Below, in pieces: positions 35,210 through 45,247 of a stretch of 64,000 nt of DNA (positions are counted from its first letter, which is position 1; every line of letters starts with the position of its first letter). The notes under the pieces are model-generated. The model had not been told where the DNA came from and ran no database searches. It worked only from the letters and a program-made list of their open reading frames with translations. Location: the NCBI RefSeq assembly GCF_030409525.1, contig NZ_JAUFQB010000002.1, positions 50,422-114,421 of the forward strand, written 5' to 3'. A program made the translations under genes and the position numbers. Source of the DNA: Kaistella yonginensis (GTDB lineage Bacteria; Bacteroidota; Bacteroidia; Flavobacteriales; Weeksellaceae).

Positions 35210-36178
35210 CTAAAATTGGTGTTGGTCAATAAAACGATGATCTAACTGATAATATATAGTGGAATATTTTGGCAATTTTTTATCTAAGAAACGTTTGACC
35301 TCTTTTAATTGTTGTTCTGATATTTCTTCAACTTTAAGAGTGAAACCTTTGTTCAGGAAATTTCCGAAATAGAAACCGTCTTTCATAATTTCAACTTCGG
35401 TTTCAGAAATTTTTCTAAAGTTAACATTTTCTAAATCTTTTACAGACATCGCATTGATTAATTTATGTTTTCCCACATGGTTGGTCACAATTCCCCAGGA
35501 GTAAATGGGCAAAGCAATATCCATCGCCAAAGGATATAGATCAACATTTTTCAGATAATTTTTCAAAGTCGGAATATCAAGAATAGAATTCCGATTAGTA
35601 TTCTCTAGAGGGGAAGAAGTGGCGTAGCACATCAAATATACTTTTTGCACGGGCGGAATTCCGGACAGTTTACTGTTCTTCACCTGGTGAAGTCGAAGGG
35701 TACAAGTGATTGTTTTTCCTGAAAACTCTTTCAGCTTTCCCAGAAACGCAAAATATTCTTTGTTTGTGCCTGCAGTCCAATCGCAGTCAATTTGGATTTC
35801 GCGGGCTTCTATAAATTTTAGATTAGCCTGCTTTTTTTTAATGAGTGTAGAAATGTTCTCGGCCAGGAAATTTATTTCTTCCATGGTGATTCCGTAAAAC
35901 ACATCGTTTTTAATGAAAATTACGGGTATGATTTCTTTATCGGTTTCAAAGGTAGAATCTTTGGTAATCACTGCAATCGGCTGAAATTTGCCATTTATTT
36001 TTTCGATGTCAAAAAACCGAGTGTATATATAAGGACTGGTTGCTTTTTGTAAAGCGGCTTTTTCTGTCTTATTTAAAGAAAGGTGAGTTCGCCAATAATA
36101 AAAAGTATAAGATTTTATACTTTCTTGGTTGCAAGAAGTCATTATTAAAATCGAAAAGAGGAAGAAAAATTTTTTCAT
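35210..36178 (-). CDS. lipoprotein of unknown function, possible TIM-barrel
   Basis: This 322-residue protein has a lipoprotein signal (hydrophobic stretch ending TSCN, modified Cys at 16). Conserved-looking features are FYYWRTHLSL early, the IQIDCDWTAGTNKEYF segment, TLRLHQVKN, PPVQKVYLMCYATSSP and a final ALPIYSWGIV region. The order of acidic strands suggests a TIM-barrel with a glycosidase-like active site, which is inference. It is the first gene of a two-gene minus-strand unit with the TPR-like protein. Confidence 0.75.
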   Translation of the reverse strand: MKKFFFLFSILIMTSCNQESIKSYTFYYWRTHLSLNKTEKAALQKATSPYIYTRFFDIEKINGKFQPIAVITKDSTFETDKEIIPVIFIKNDVFYGITMEEINFLAENISTLIKKKQANLKFIEAREIQIDCDWTAGTNKEYFAFLGKLKEFSGKTITCTLRLHQVKNSKLSGIPPVQKVYLMCYATSSPLENTNRNSILDIPTLKNYLKNVDLYPLAMDIALPIYSWGIVTNHVGKHKLINAMSVKDLENVNFRKISETEVEIMKDGFYFGNFLNKGFTLKVEEISEQQLKEVKRFLDKKLPKYSTIYYQLDHRFIDQHQF

Positions 36179-36338
36179 TGCTTAAATTTATTAAATATCA
36201 TTTTAATGAAGTTGCTTTTTTTTTTGATAAAACTTAACGAACATAAGTTTATAAATTAGATTTAACAATTTGCATAGTTTAGTTTATAAGTGTAGTTTTA
36301 ATATTTAATTATGATTAATTTCTTTAAACTTAAGTTTT

Positions 36339-37148
36339 ATGTTTAAAAAGTCTATTCTACTCATTTTAATTCTAGTATTAAACGGGAATTCTTTTTCGCA
36401 GAATAAAAGTTCAACAAACAATTCTCATTTGGTTTGTAAATATAATGTTGAATTTCTGAAAGATACTTTGAATGTTGAAAGTAAAGGCAATGAAATAATG
36501 GTTTTGCAAATAGGGGATCAAGTTTCTTTATATAAAAGTCAACAAAAACGGTCTTTTGATTCATTGCGGCATTTAGCATTTAATAAAAGCCTTGCCGAAC
36601 TGAAAACGACCGGTTCAATGGTGGTAGATTTTTCCAAAATTCCCACGGTTAAATTAGTTCACGAGGTTTACAAAAATAACCAAGAATTGCAGATTTTCGA
36701 TAGAATAGGTAAAGACCAGTTTGTTTATTCACCTAATCATAAAATTAATTGGAAGATTGGTGAATCTAAAAAACGAATTGGAGATTATGAGTGTGCAGAA
36801 GCAACAGGAGTTTATAACAATCGTATTTATACTGCATGGTTTACTACAGAAATTCCTATAGCAGAAGGACCCTACACTTTTAAAGACTTACCCGGGTTGG
36901 TTCTTGAAGTTTACGATTCTGAAAAATATTTCTTGATTACACTACTATCAATTCAAAACTTGGCAGAAGTAATCCAGCCAATAGATAGATTCATTAAAAC
37001 GAATTATACTGACTTTATTAAGAAGCGAAAACAAGTAGATGAAAATCCTGCAGCAGAAGCTCAAAAACTTCTAAATACTCCATTAACTAAAGAAATGCGA
37101 GATAGGATTGTAGAAAATAGAAAAAAGAAGAATAATTATTTAAATTAA
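36339..37148 (+). CDS. GLPGLI family protein, copy 2
   Basis: This 269-residue protein has a signal peptide (about 1-20, ending FSQNK) and a variant motif, KDLPGLVLEVYD, in which the first Gly of GLPGL is Asp. It is preceded by YTAWFTTEIPIAEGPYTF, parallel to the segment in copy 1. Outside this core the two copies are only weakly alike, so they are old paralogues and not a recent duplication. A terminator follows. Confidence 0.9.
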   Translation: MFKKSILLILILVLNGNSFSQNKSSTNNSHLVCKYNVEFLKDTLNVESKGNEIMVLQIGDQVSLYKSQQKRSFDSLRHLAFNKSLAELKTTGSMVVDFSKIPTVKLVHEVYKNNQELQIFDRIGKDQFVYSPNHKINWKIGESKKRIGDYECAEATGVYNNRIYTAWFTTEIPIAEGPYTFKDLPGLVLEVYDSEKYFLITLLSIQNLAEVIQPIDRFIKTNYTDFIKKRKQVDENPAAEAQKLLNTPLTKEMRDRIVENRKKKNNYLN

Positions 37149-37171
37149 ATTTCTAGTAATTGTTTCTGAAA

Positions 37172-37203
37172 AAAGATTCTCAATGTTTGCGGATCTTTTT
37201 TTT
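37172..37203 (+). terminator. terminator after GLPGLI copy 2
   Basis: AAAGATTC (37172-37179) pairs with GGATCTTT (37191-37198) with one T-G, followed by a run of T. It shields the rplC promoter from upstream transcription. Confidence 0.75.
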
Positions 37204-37256
37204 ATTGCAAGTCTCTTACGTTCAAGCAAAAAAGTTAAAAATATTTTTAATCATTA

Positions 37257-37287
37257 TTTGTCAATTCAAATATTCTTCATACATTTG
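37257..37287 (+). promoter_or_regulatory. promoter of the rplC operon
   Basis: TTTG at 37257-37260 and TACATTTG at 37280-37287 are 19 nt apart, an exact match to the Bacteroidota consensus. The leader to rplC is about 90 nt. This makes rplC the start of its own transcription unit. Confidence 0.85.
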
Positions 37288-37382
37288 CACACTCAATTTA
37301 AGGAAGAAGTGCGCCTATTTCAAACGTAGAAATCACCCAAACCTTGATTGATCAACAAGAACTTAATTAGATATATATAAAC

Positions 37383-38009
37383 ATGTCAGGTATTATTGGT
37401 AAAAAAATCGGGATGACATCGCTGTTTGACGAGGCTGGGAAGAATATTCCTTGTACCGTTATCCAAGCAGGTCCTTGCTCGGTTTTACAGGTCAGAACCA
37501 TAGAAAAGGATGGGTACAAAGCTGCTCAACTTGGTTTCGATGACAAGAGTGAAAAGAACGTTGGTAAAGCGTTAGCCGGCCATTTCAAAAAGGCGGGTTC
37601 TAATCCTAAAGCTAAATTGGTAGAATTCTATCATGCTTTCGTAGAGAAGCTAAGCGTAGGAGATGAAGTGAAAGTTGATCTATTTGCTCAAGGCGAATAT
37701 GTTGATGTAACAGGAACTTCAAAAGGTAAAGGTTTCCAAGGGGTTGTGAAAAGACACAATTTCCGTGGGGTAATGCAAGCGACTCATGGTCAGCACAACA
37801 GATTAAGAGCCCCAGGTTCAATCGGTGCAGGATCAGATCCTTCTAGAGTATTCAAAGGAATGCGTATGGCAGGAAGAATGGGTGGTAAGCAAGTTACCGT
37901 ACAAAACCTAGAAGTGTTAAGAGTAGATGAAGAACAAAATCTTTTAGTAGTAAAAGGTGCTGTTCCGGGAGCGAAAAATTCTTATGTAATTATCAGAAAA
38001 TGGAACTAG
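37383..38009 (+). CDS. rplC: 50S ribosomal protein L3
   Basis: L3 binds 23S rRNA near the peptidyl-transferase centre and starts 50S assembly. The 208-residue protein has [15 protein letters not shown] at the start, the [17 protein letters not shown] extension and the GKRMAGRMG-type loop (here [14 protein letters not shown]). First gene after the promoter; it overlaps rplD by 10 bp. Confidence 0.98.
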   Translation: MSGIIGKKIGMTSLFDEAGKNIPCTVIQAGPCSVLQVRTIEKDGYKAAQLGFDDKSEKNVGKALAGHFKKAGSNPKAKLVEFYHAFVEKLSVGDEVKVDLFAQGEYVDVTGTSKGKGFQGVVKRHNFRGVMQATHGQHNRLRAPGSIGAGSDPSRVFKGMRMAGRMGGKQVTVQNLEVLRVDEEQNLLVVKGAVPGAKNSYVIIRKWN

Positions 38010-38629
38010 TAGTATTAAATACATCAGGAAAAGAAACCGGAAGAAGTGTAACTCTAGACGAAGCAATCTTCGGAATAGAGCCAAACCAGCACGCGGTTTA
38101 CTTAGAGGTTAAGCAATATCTTGCTGCACAAAGACAAGGTACGCACAAATCAAAAGAAAGAAACGAAATCTCAGGATCAACCAGGAAACTTAAGAAACAA
38201 AAAGGTTCGGGTTCTGCAAGATACGGAAGTATCAAATCCCCAATTTTCAAAGGAGGAGGTAGAATTTTCGGCCCAAAACCGAGAGACTACAGATTCAAAT
38301 TGAATAAGGCTTTGAAAAGATTAGCTAAAAAGTCAGTTCTTTCACAAAAAATGAGAGATAATTCTATTAAAGTATTAGAAGCCTTCAATTTCGAAGCTCC
38401 TAAAACCAAAGAATTTATCACCTTAAACAATGCGTTAGGATTTGAAGGTAAAAAATCTCTTTACATCTTACCAGAAGCGAACAAAAATGTTTATTTGTCT
38501 TCAAGAAACTTAGCGAAAGTTAAAGTTTTGACTTATAACGAAATCAGTTCTTACGATTTGGTACACGCTGGAGAGATCGTATTTTTAGAAGGTGCTCTAG
38601 AGAAATTTCAAGAAAATTTAAGAAAATAA
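38000..38629 (+). CDS. rplD: 50S ribosomal protein L4
   Basis: L4 lines the exit tunnel and in some bacteria represses its own operon. The 209-residue protein includes the tunnel-loop region [21 protein letters not shown]. It overlaps rplC by 10 bp and precedes rplW by 3 bp, so translation is coupled. Confidence 0.98.
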   Translation: MELVVLNTSGKETGRSVTLDEAIFGIEPNQHAVYLEVKQYLAAQRQGTHKSKERNEISGSTRKLKKQKGSGSARYGSIKSPIFKGGGRIFGPKPRDYRFKLNKALKRLAKKSVLSQKMRDNSIKVLEAFNFEAPKTKEFITLNNALGFEGKKSLYILPEANKNVYLSSRNLAKVKVLTYNEISSYDLVHAGEIVFLEGALEKFQENLRK

Positions 38630-38632
38630 ATC

Positions 38633-38923
38633 ATGTCTATTATTATTAAACCAATCATCTCAGAAAAAGCAAATTATCTTACCGATTTGAGAGGACATTA
38701 TTCTTTTTTAGTTAACCCTAAAACGAATAAAATCCAAATCAGAAAAGCGATAGAAGATGCTTATGGTGTTAAAGTTTCAGACGTTAGAACCATGATTTAT
38801 GCGCCTAAAGTTTCCTCGAAACACACCAAAAAAGGATTACAAGTTGGAAAAACAAGCAAATTGAAAAAAGCAGTTGTGACTCTTGCAGAAGGAGAAGTGA
38901 TTGATATTTTTGCAACCAACTAA
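38633..38923 (+). CDS. rplW: 50S ribosomal protein L23
   Basis: L23 docks chaperones and the signal-recognition particle at the tunnel exit. The 96-residue protein begins IIKPIISEKANYL and holds VNPKTNKIQIRKAIEDAYGVKV. A small hairpin lies in the 60-bp spacer after it. Confidence 0.97.
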   Translation: MSIIIKPIISEKANYLTDLRGHYSFLVNPKTNKIQIRKAIEDAYGVKVSDVRTMIYAPKVSSKHTKKGLQVGKTSKLKKAVVTLAEGEVIDIFATN

Positions 38924-38928
38924 AATCG

Positions 38929-38947
38929 CATAAGGGATAACCTTATG
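38929..38947 (+). promoter_or_regulatory. hairpin between rplW and rplB
   Basis: CATAAGG and CCTTATG form a perfect 7-bp stem with a GATAA loop. No T-run follows, so it is not an intrinsic terminator; it may mark RNA processing or protein binding. Function is a guess. Confidence 0.45.
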
Positions 38948-38983
38948 ACAACAATAAAATTTTATTAATTATAAATAATTGTA

Positions 38984-39805
38984 ATGTCTGTTAGAAAATT
39001 AAAACCTATCACCCCGGGACAGAGATTCAGAGTTGTAAACAACTTTGATGAAATTACTACCAACAAACCAGAGAAATCTCTAACCGTTGGTATTAGTAAG
39101 TCAGGTGGTCGTAACAATACTGGTAAAATGACCATGCGTTACACCGGAGGTGGACACAAACAAAAATACAGAATTATCGACTTCAAAAGAAACAAGTTTG
39201 ATGTTGAAGCTACGGTAAAATCTGTTGAGTACGATCCAAACAGAACTGCTTTCATCGCGCTATTAGAATACGCAGACGGAGAGAAGAGATACATCATCGC
39301 TCCAACCGGTATTAAAGTAGACCAAAAAGTAATTTCCTCAGAAACTGCAGAACCAAACATTGGTAATGCCATGAAGTTGAAAAACATTCCTTTAGGAACT
39401 GTTATTTCTTGTATCGAATTGAAACCTGGTCAAGGTGGAATTATGGCAAGAAGTGCAGGATCATCGGCACAGTTAACTTCAAGAGATAAAAAATACGTGA
39501 TCATTAAATTACCTTCTGGGGAATCTAGAATGGTTCTTGGAGAGTGTATGGCAATGATTGGTGCAGTATCTAACCACGATCACATGCTTACCGTTTCTGG
39601 TAAAGCAGGTAGAAGCAGATGGTTGGGTAGAAGACCTAGAACAAGACCAGTAGTAATGAACCCGGTAGATCACCCAATGGGAGGTGGTGAAGGTAAATCT
39701 TCTGGAGGTCACCCAAGATCAAGAAATGGTATGCCAGCAAAAGGGTACAAAACCAGAAAGAAACATAAAGAGTCTAACCGTCATATCATATCTAAAAGAA
39801 AATAA
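38984..39805 (+). CDS. rplB: 50S ribosomal protein L2
   Basis: L2 bridges subunits and supports peptidyl transfer. The 273-residue protein carries [20 protein letters not shown] near the start and the catalytic-region segment [19 protein letters not shown]. Followed by rpsS after 2 bp. Confidence 0.98.
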   Translation: MSVRKLKPITPGQRFRVVNNFDEITTNKPEKSLTVGISKSGGRNNTGKMTMRYTGGGHKQKYRIIDFKRNKFDVEATVKSVEYDPNRTAFIALLEYADGEKRYIIAPTGIKVDQKVISSETAEPNIGNAMKLKNIPLGTVISCIELKPGQGGIMARSAGSSAQLTSRDKKYVIIKLPSGESRMVLGECMAMIGAVSNHDHMLTVSGKAGRSRWLGRRPRTRPVVMNPVDHPMGGGEGKSSGGHPRSRNGMPAKGYKTRKKHKESNRHIISKRK

Positions 39806-39807
39806 TT

Positions 39808-40086
39808 ATGTCAAGATCACTTAAAAAAGGACCTTTCATTCATCATACTTTAGATAAGAAGGTTCAGACAAATATAGAGTCTGGTAAGAAGACAGTAATC
39901 AAAACTTGGTCTAGAGCATCAATGATCTCTCCAGACTTCGTAGGACAAACCATCGCAGTACACAACGGGAAATCTTTTATCCCAGTATATGTAACTGAGA
40001 ATATGGTAGGTCATAAGTTAGGCGAATTTTCTCCGACAAGATCTTTTAGAGGTCACGGCGGTAACAAAAATAAAGGAGGTAGATAA
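39808..40086 (+). CDS. rpsS: 30S ribosomal protein S19
   Basis: S19 pairs with S13 in the 30S head. The 92-residue protein has [34 protein letters not shown] and the [14 protein letters not shown] end typical of the family. It is 2 bp from each neighbour. Confidence 0.98.
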   Translation: MSRSLKKGPFIHHTLDKKVQTNIESGKKTVIKTWSRASMISPDFVGQTIAVHNGKSFIPVYVTENMVGHKLGEFSPTRSFRGHGGNKNKGGR

Positions 40087-40088
40087 TC

Positions 40089-40490
40089 ATGGGATCAAGA
40101 AAAAGAGAAAGTGCATTAGCACGTAAAATAGCAAATCAAGATGTAGCCAAAGCGTTGCATAATGACTGCCCTTCTTCGCCAAGAAAAATGAGATTGGTAG
40201 CTGATATCATTAGAGGAGTAGAAGTAGATAAGGCGTTAAGTATCCTTAAATATTCCAAAAAAGAAGCTTCTAATAAATTAGAAAAAGTACTTCTTTCTGC
40301 CATGGCAAACTGGCAATCAAAGAACGAAGGCGCTGATATCGAAGAAGCAAACTTAATCGTAAAGGAAATTATGGTTGACAGTGCAAGACAATTGAAGAGA
40401 CTAAGACCTGCACCACAAGGTAGAGGGCATAGAATCAGAAAAAGATCAAACCACATCACTTTAATTTTAGGAACTAAAGATAATAAATAA
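40089..40490 (+). CDS. rplV: 50S ribosomal protein L22
   Basis: L22 contributes the tunnel beta-hairpin near the macrolide site. The 133-residue protein includes [14 protein letters not shown] and the hairpin region [20 protein letters not shown]. The N-terminus carries about 15 extra residues compared with the E. coli protein. Confidence 0.97.
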   Translation: MGSRKRESALARKIANQDVAKALHNDCPSSPRKMRLVADIIRGVEVDKALSILKYSKKEASNKLEKVLLSAMANWQSKNEGADIEEANLIVKEIMVDSARQLKRLRPAPQGRGHRIRKRSNHITLILGTKDNK

Positions 40491-40497
40491 TCAAGGT

Positions 40498-41241
40498 ATG
40501 GGACAGAAGACAAATCCAATTGGTAACAGATTAGGTATCATCAGAGGATGGGATTCGAACTGGTATGGTGGTAAAGATTATGGAGACAGAATCGCAGAAG
40601 ACTACAAAATCAGAAGATACCTTGAGGCAAGATTATCTAAAGGTGGAATTTCAAAAATCTACATCGAGAGAACATTGAAATTAGTAACCATTACAATTAC
40701 TACTGCTAGACCGGGATTAATCATCGGTAAAGGAGGACAGGAAGTTGATAAATTAAAAGAAGAATTAAAAAAATTGACGGATAAAGACATCCAAATCAAT
40801 ATCTTCGAAATCAAAAGACCTGAACTCGATGCAGTTTTAGTTGCAGACAGTATAGCTAAACAAATCGAAAATAGAATTTCTTATAGAAGAGCTGTGAAAA
40901 TGGCCATTCAAAGTACCATGAGAATGGGAGCTGAAGGAATCAAAGTTCAAATCTCTGGTAGATTAAACGGAGCGGAGATGGCAAGAAGCGAATCTTTCAA
41001 AGACGGAAGAATCCCATTGTCAACTTTTAGAGCTGATATAGATTACCATATCGGTGAAGCACTTACTCAGTACGGTAAACTAGGAGTGAAGGTTTGGATT
41101 ATGAAAGGGGAAGTGTACGGTAAAAGAGACCTTAGCCCACTAGTAGGACAACAGAAAAAAGGACCTGTAGGAAGAGGAGATCGTAACGATCGCAATGACA
41201 GAAGAGACAGAGACGACCGTAGACCAAGAGATAGAAAATAA
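40498..41241 (+). CDS. rpsC: 30S ribosomal protein S3
   Basis: S3 forms the mRNA entry channel. The 247-residue protein begins [20 protein letters not shown], has the KH-domain loop [16 protein letters not shown] and [13 protein letters not shown]. The C-terminus ends in a long Arg/Asp-rich tail (about residues 225-247) that is longer than usual. An 83-bp spacer with heptamer repeats follows. Confidence 0.97.
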   Translation: MGQKTNPIGNRLGIIRGWDSNWYGGKDYGDRIAEDYKIRRYLEARLSKGGISKIYIERTLKLVTITITTARPGLIIGKGGQEVDKLKEELKKLTDKDIQINIFEIKRPELDAVLVADSIAKQIENRISYRRAVKMAIQSTMRMGAEGIKVQISGRLNGAEMARSESFKDGRIPLSTFRADIDYHIGEALTQYGKLGVKVWIMKGEVYGKRDLSPLVGQQKKGPVGRGDRNDRNDRRDRDDRRPRDRK

Positions 41242-41287
41242 TTAATGAAATTTTGGAGGATATTTTTTAAATGACCGTTACTTTTTT

Positions 41288-41314
41288 AAAATCTAAAATC
41301 TAAAATCTAAAATT
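41288..41314. repeat. 7-bp tandem repeat, AAAATCT type
   Basis: Three exact units of AAAATCT and a partial fourth lie in the rpsC-rplP spacer. This spacer is 83 bp, while most in the cluster are 2-20 bp. Confidence 0.85.
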
Positions 41315-41324
41315 CCTAGAAATT

Positions 41325-41750
41325 ATGTTACAACCAAGAAGAACCAAATTCCGTAAAGTTCACAAGATGAAGATGAAGGGGATTGCCCAAAGAGGCAGTC
41401 AACTTGCATACGGAACTTTCGGGATCAAAGCTAACGAAGGAGCTTGGATCACTGCAAGACAAATTGAAGCAGCGCGTATTGCTGCAACAAGATATATGAA
41501 AAGAGAAGGTCAGTTATGGATCAAGATATTTCCAGACAAACCGATTACTAAAAAACCAGCCGAAGTAAGGATGGGGAAAGGTAAAGGTGCTGTAGAATAT
41601 TGGGTATCTGTAGTTAAACCTGGTAAAATTATGTTTGAAGTAGGTGGTGTATCTTACGAAGTAGCCAAAGAAGCTCTTCGTTTAGCAGCACAAAAACTTC
41701 CTGTAACTACAAGATTTGTAGTAGCTAACGATTTTGTTCAACCTCAATAA
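41325..41750 (+). CDS. rplP: 50S ribosomal protein L16
   Basis: L16 helps place tRNA in the A and P sites. The 141-residue protein opens [19 protein letters not shown] and has [18 protein letters not shown]. Ten bp separate it from rpmC. Confidence 0.98.
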   Translation: MLQPRRTKFRKVHKMKMKGIAQRGSQLAYGTFGIKANEGAWITARQIEAARIAATRYMKREGQLWIKIFPDKPITKKPAEVRMGKGKGAVEYWVSVVKPGKIMFEVGGVSYEVAKEALRLAAQKLPVTTRFVVANDFVQPQ

Positions 41751-41760
41751 TTTAATTAAA

Positions 41761-41952
41761 ATGAAAAAAGCTGACATCAAAAATCTAAGCGCAGGAGATA
41801 TTCAAAACAAATTGACTGAAGTAAAAGCAGATTTCTATAAAATGAAATTATCGCACAGCATCAGCCCGATTGAAAATCCAATTCAAATTAAAGACTTGAG
41901 AAGAACAATCGCAAGACTTGAAACTGAGTTAACACTAAAACAACAATCATAA
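41761..41952 (+). CDS. rpmC: 50S ribosomal protein L29
   Basis: L29 sits at the tunnel exit beside L23. I chose the ATG at 41761 ([15 protein letters not shown]...), giving 63 residues of two long helices; an in-frame start 27 bp earlier overlaps rplP and is unlikely. Confidence 0.96.
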   Translation: MKKADIKNLSAGDIQNKLTEVKADFYKMKLSHSISPIENPIQIKDLRRTIARLETELTLKQQS

Positions 41953-41965
41953 TTTTCCTTTTATC

Positions 41966-42220
41966 ATGGATAGAAATTTAAGAAAAGAAAGAATCGGAAT
42001 CGTTTCTAGCAATAAAATGGAAAAGACCATTGTTGTAAGTGAAACGACGAGAGTAAAACACCCGATGTACGGTAAATTCGTTCTAAAAACGAAAAAATAT
42101 ACCGCTCATGACGAGAACAACGAGTGTACTGAGGGAGACACAGTATTAATTACTGAAACAAGACCTTTAAGTAAAAGTAAGAGATGGAGATTAGTACGAA
42201 TCATTGAAAAAGCTAAGTAA
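41966..42220 (+). CDS. rpsQ: 30S ribosomal protein S17
   Basis: S17 is a primary 16S rRNA binder. The 84-residue protein contains [16 protein letters not shown] and [18 protein letters not shown]. Its stop codon shares one base with the rplN start (TAATG), giving translational coupling. Confidence 0.98.
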   Translation: MDRNLRKERIGIVSSNKMEKTIVVSETTRVKHPMYGKFVLKTKKYTAHDENNECTEGDTVLITETRPLSKSKRWRLVRIIEKAK

Positions 42221-42588
42221 TGTTACAAACCGAATCAAGATTAAAAGTTGCTGATAACACAGGTGCAAAAGAAGTACTCGTGATCAGAGTTCTGGGAGGA
42301 ACCAGAAGAAGATATGCTTCAGTTGGTGATAAAATCGTAGTTACTATCAAAGATTCTACACCACAAGGACAAGCAAAAAAAGGAACTATTTCTAAAGCAG
42401 TAGTGGTAAGAACGAAAAAAGCAGTACGCAGAAAAGATGGCTCATACATCAAATTCGACGATAACGCTTGTGTTCTTTTGAATGCTACCGGCGAAATGAG
42501 AGGAACCCGTGTTTTTGGCCCTGTTGCACGTGAACTAAGAGACAAAGAATATATGAAAGTCATTTCATTAGCTCCTGAAGTACTTTAA
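42220..42588 (+). CDS. rplN: 50S ribosomal protein L14
   Basis: L14 contacts 16S rRNA in the bridge. The 122-residue protein starts [19 protein letters not shown] and includes [18 protein letters not shown] and [13 protein letters not shown], all family signatures. Confidence 0.98.
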   Translation: MLQTESRLKVADNTGAKEVLVIRVLGGTRRRYASVGDKIVVTIKDSTPQGQAKKGTISKAVVVRTKKAVRRKDGSYIKFDDNACVLLNATGEMRGTRVFGPVARELRDKEYMKVISLAPEVL

Positions 42589-42606
42589 TTTTAAAATTTA
42601 CAAAAA

Positions 42607-42933
42607 ATGACAAAAGTTAAAATCAAAAGAGGAGATAACGTAATCATCACTACCGGCAAGAAAGAAATTAAAGGTAAAAAAGGTGAAGTTATTGAAGTGA
42701 TCAGAAAAGAAGGCAAAGACGCAAGAGTTGTTGTAGCTGGTTTAAATATTGTTAAAAAACATACCAAACCATCTGCAGGAAATCCACAAGGCGGAATTGT
42801 AGAAAAAGAAGCATCAATCCATATTTCCAACGTTATGCTTATCGACAAAAACGGTAAAGCAACCAAAACAGGATCTAAGGTAGAAGGTGATAAAAAAGTA
42901 AGAGTTGCTAAATCAACCGGTGAAACTTTATAA
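42607..42933 (+). CDS. rplX: 50S ribosomal protein L24
   Basis: L24 initiates 50S assembly. The 108-residue protein has the KOW motif [19 protein letters not shown] and [23 protein letters not shown]. It is 10 bp before rplE. Confidence 0.97.
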   Translation: MTKVKIKRGDNVIITTGKKEIKGKKGEVIEVIRKEGKDARVVVAGLNIVKKHTKPSAGNPQGGIVEKEASIHISNVMLIDKNGKATKTGSKVEGDKKVRVAKSTGETL

Positions 42934-42943
42934 TTAAACGACG

Positions 42944-43495
42944 ATGGAATATATAGCAAGACCAAAACAACAATATAAAGAGAAAATTGTTCCTACAATG
43001 ATGGAAGAATTTGGGTACAAATCTGTGATGCAGGTTCCTAAATTATTGAAAATCGTTGTATCGCAAGGTTTAGGCGCTGCCACAGCTGACAAAAAAATTG
43101 TTGACTATGCAGTAGAAGAACTTACCGCAATCACCGGGCAAAAAGCAGTAGGAACTATTTCTAAGAAAGATGAAGCAGCTTTCAAATTAAGAAAAGGTAT
43201 GCCAGTAGGAGCTAGAGTTACTTTAAGAGCCAACCAAATGTATGAGTTCTTAGATCGACTTACTTCTTCAGCTTTACCACGAATCCGTGATTTTAATGGG
43301 ATCAAAGCGGATGGTTTTGATGGTAGAGGAAATTACAACTTAGGGATTACTGAGCAAATCATCTTCCCAGAGATTGCAATTGATAAAGTGAAAAAAATCC
43401 AAGGGATGGACATTACTTTTGTAACTTCTGCCAAAACAGACAAAGAAGCTAAAGCATTATTAACGCATTTCGGTATGCCCTTTAAAAAGAACTAA
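42944..43495 (+). CDS. rplE: 50S ribosomal protein L5
   Basis: L5 binds 5S rRNA. The 183-residue protein has [18 protein letters not shown] and the [16 protein letters not shown] signature. Followed 3 bp later by rpsN. Confidence 0.98.
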   Translation: MEYIARPKQQYKEKIVPTMMEEFGYKSVMQVPKLLKIVVSQGLGAATADKKIVDYAVEELTAITGQKAVGTISKKDEAAFKLRKGMPVGARVTLRANQMYEFLDRLTSSALPRIRDFNGIKADGFDGRGNYNLGITEQIIFPEIAIDKVKKIQGMDITFVTSAKTDKEAKALLTHFGMPFKKN

Positions 43496-43498
43496 AAG

Positions 43499-43768
43499 AT
43501 GGCTAAAGAATCAATGAAAGCGCGTGAGCGCAAAAGAGAAGCTACGGTAGCGAAGTATGCAGAGAAAAGAAAAGCTTTGAAAGAAGCGGGCGATTATCTA
43601 GGCCTACAAAAATTACCAAAAGATGCTTCACCAGTAAGACTACACAACAGATGTAAATTAACTGGCAGACCAAGAGGTTACATGAGAACATTCGGTCTTT
43701 CAAGAGTAACTTTCAGAGAAATGGCCAACAACGGTCTAATCCCTGGAGTGAAAAAAGCAAGTTGGTAA
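43499..43768 (+). CDS. rpsN: 30S ribosomal protein S14, zinc-independent form
   Basis: S14 lies in the 30S head near S3 and S10. At 89 residues it is the longer type, with [23 protein letters not shown] at the core. Only one Cys is present where the zinc form has a CxxC...CxxC set, so it does not need zinc. A 133-bp spacer with repeats follows. Confidence 0.97.
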   Translation: MAKESMKARERKREATVAKYAEKRKALKEAGDYLGLQKLPKDASPVRLHNRCKLTGRPRGYMRTFGLSRVTFREMANNGLIPGVKKASW

Positions 43769-43830
43769 TAATTTAGAACAATCGAGATAGTAAAGTTGCC
43801 TATGGCATTTGGCGAATAGCTATTTGCAAA

Positions 43831-43862
43831 AAGCCAGAAGCCAGAAGCCAGAAGCCAGAAGC
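43831..43862. repeat. 7-bp tandem repeat, AAGCCAG type
   Basis: Four exact units of AAGCCAG and a partial fifth lie in the rpsN-rpsH spacer. A small inverted repeat TGCC/GGCA precedes them at 43798-43808. Confidence 0.88.
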
Positions 43863-43901
43863 AATACTAACTATCACAAACCAATAATTTAATATAGAAA
43901 A

Positions 43902-44300
43902 ATGGTAACAGATCCAATTTCAGATTTCCTAACCAGAGTAAGGAACGCACAAAGCGCAGGCCACAAAGTGGTGGATATTCCTGCATCGAAAATCAAAAAG
44001 GAGATTACAAAAATTTTGTTTGATCAAGGGTATATTTTGAACTACAAGTTCGAAGATAACGCTGTTCAAGGAAACATCAAAATCGCTTTAAAGTACGACA
44101 AAACAACCAACAAACCGATCATCAAAAGCATCCAAAGAGCTTCAAGACCAGGTTTAAGACAATACAAAGGGTCAGGTGAACTGCCAAGAGTATTGAATGG
44201 TTTGGGTATCGCTATTATCTCAACTTCAAGAGGAGTGATGACCGATAAAAAAGCACGTCAGGAAAAAGTGGGTGGAGAAGTAATCTGCTATGTTTTTTAA
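43902..44300 (+). CDS. rpsH: 30S ribosomal protein S8
   Basis: S8 is a primary 16S rRNA binder and, in E. coli, the spc operon repressor. The 132-residue protein has [18 protein letters not shown] and ends [21 protein letters not shown]...GGEVICYVF, as expected. Confidence 0.98.
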   Translation: MVTDPISDFLTRVRNAQSAGHKVVDIPASKIKKEITKILFDQGYILNYKFEDNAVQGNIKIALKYDKTTNKPIIKSIQRASRPGLRQYKGSGELPRVLNGLGIAIISTSRGVMTDKKARQEKVGGEVICYVF

Positions 44301-44317
44301 TTAATAATCAAAGGAAA

Positions 44318-44863
44318 ATGTCAAGAATTGGTAAATCAATTATAGAAATTCCCGCTAATGTTACCGTAACCGAGAAAGACGGATTGGTAACTGTGAAAGG
44401 ACCGAAAGGAGAACTTACACAGCAATTACAAGAGGGAATTACTCTTAAACAAGAAGACGGAATCTTAACTTTAGACCGTCCTTCTGAATCGAAATCACAC
44501 AAAGCATTACACGGTCTTTACAGAGCGTTAATCAATAACATGGTTCAAGGAACTGCCGAAGGGTGGACAAAAAAATTGGAACTTGTAGGAGTAGGATACA
44601 GAGCATCTAATCAAGGAAATAGATTAGATTTAGCTTTAGGATTCTCGCACGGTATTGTATTGGATCTCCCGAAAGAAGTCGTGGTAGAAACATTATCTGA
44701 AAAAGGTAAAAACCCAGTCATTACTTTAACATCTTTCGACAAACAATTATTAGGTATGGTAGCTGCAAAGATCAGATCTTTCAGAAAACCAGAACCATAT
44801 AAAGGAAAAGGAGTTAGATTCGTAGGAGAAATTGTAAGACGTAAAGCTGGTAAATCTGCTTAA
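44318..44863 (+). CDS. rplF: 50S ribosomal protein L6
   Basis: L6 supports the factor-binding site. The 181-residue protein begins [15 protein letters not shown] and holds the C-terminal signature [11 protein letters not shown]. It is 17 bp from each neighbour. Confidence 0.98.
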   Translation: MSRIGKSIIEIPANVTVTEKDGLVTVKGPKGELTQQLQEGITLKQEDGILTLDRPSESKSHKALHGLYRALINNMVQGTAEGWTKKLELVGVGYRASNQGNRLDLALGFSHGIVLDLPKEVVVETLSEKGKNPVITLTSFDKQLLGMVAAKIRSFRKPEPYKGKGVRFVGEIVRRKAGKSA

Positions 44864-44880
44864 TTTTAAAACTTAAGAAC

Positions 44881-45228
44881 ATGGCACTAAGCAAAGTACA
44901 AAAAAGAAATAGAATTAAAAGTAGAGTAAGAGGAAAAATCTCTGGCTCTGCAGAATTACCAAGATTATCAGTTTATAAAAGCAATAAAGAAATTTACGCG
45001 CAATTGATCGACGATAAAGATGGTAAAACTTTAGCCTCAGCTTCATCAAGAGCGCTGACTGCTAAAGGAAACAAAGTAGAAATCTCTGCAGAAGTTGGTA
45101 AAGCAATCGCTGAAAAAGCTAAAGCTGCAGGAATTGAAAAAATAGTGTTCGACAGAAACGGTTTCGTATATCATGGTAGAGTGAAAGCTTTAGCTGATGG
45201 AGCGAGAGAAGGCGGACTAAAATTCTAA
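44881..45228 (+). CDS. rplR: 50S ribosomal protein L18
   Basis: L18 carries 5S rRNA into the 50S subunit. The 115-residue protein has [18 protein letters not shown] and the C-terminal [24 protein letters not shown]. Confidence 0.98.
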   Translation: MALSKVQKRNRIKSRVRGKISGSAELPRLSVYKSNKEIYAQLIDDKDGKTLASASSRALTAKGNKVEISAEVGKAIAEKAKAAGIEKIVFDRNGFVYHGRVKALADGAREGGLKF

Positions 45229-45247
45229 TCAATAAATTTCGGATAAT

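Noticed and set aside
41271..41303. 10-residue mini-frame with an upstream GGAGG in the rpsC-rplP spacer
   Set aside because: It could be a leader peptide, but half of it is made of heptamer repeat and GGAGG is rarely used in this phylum; probably chance.
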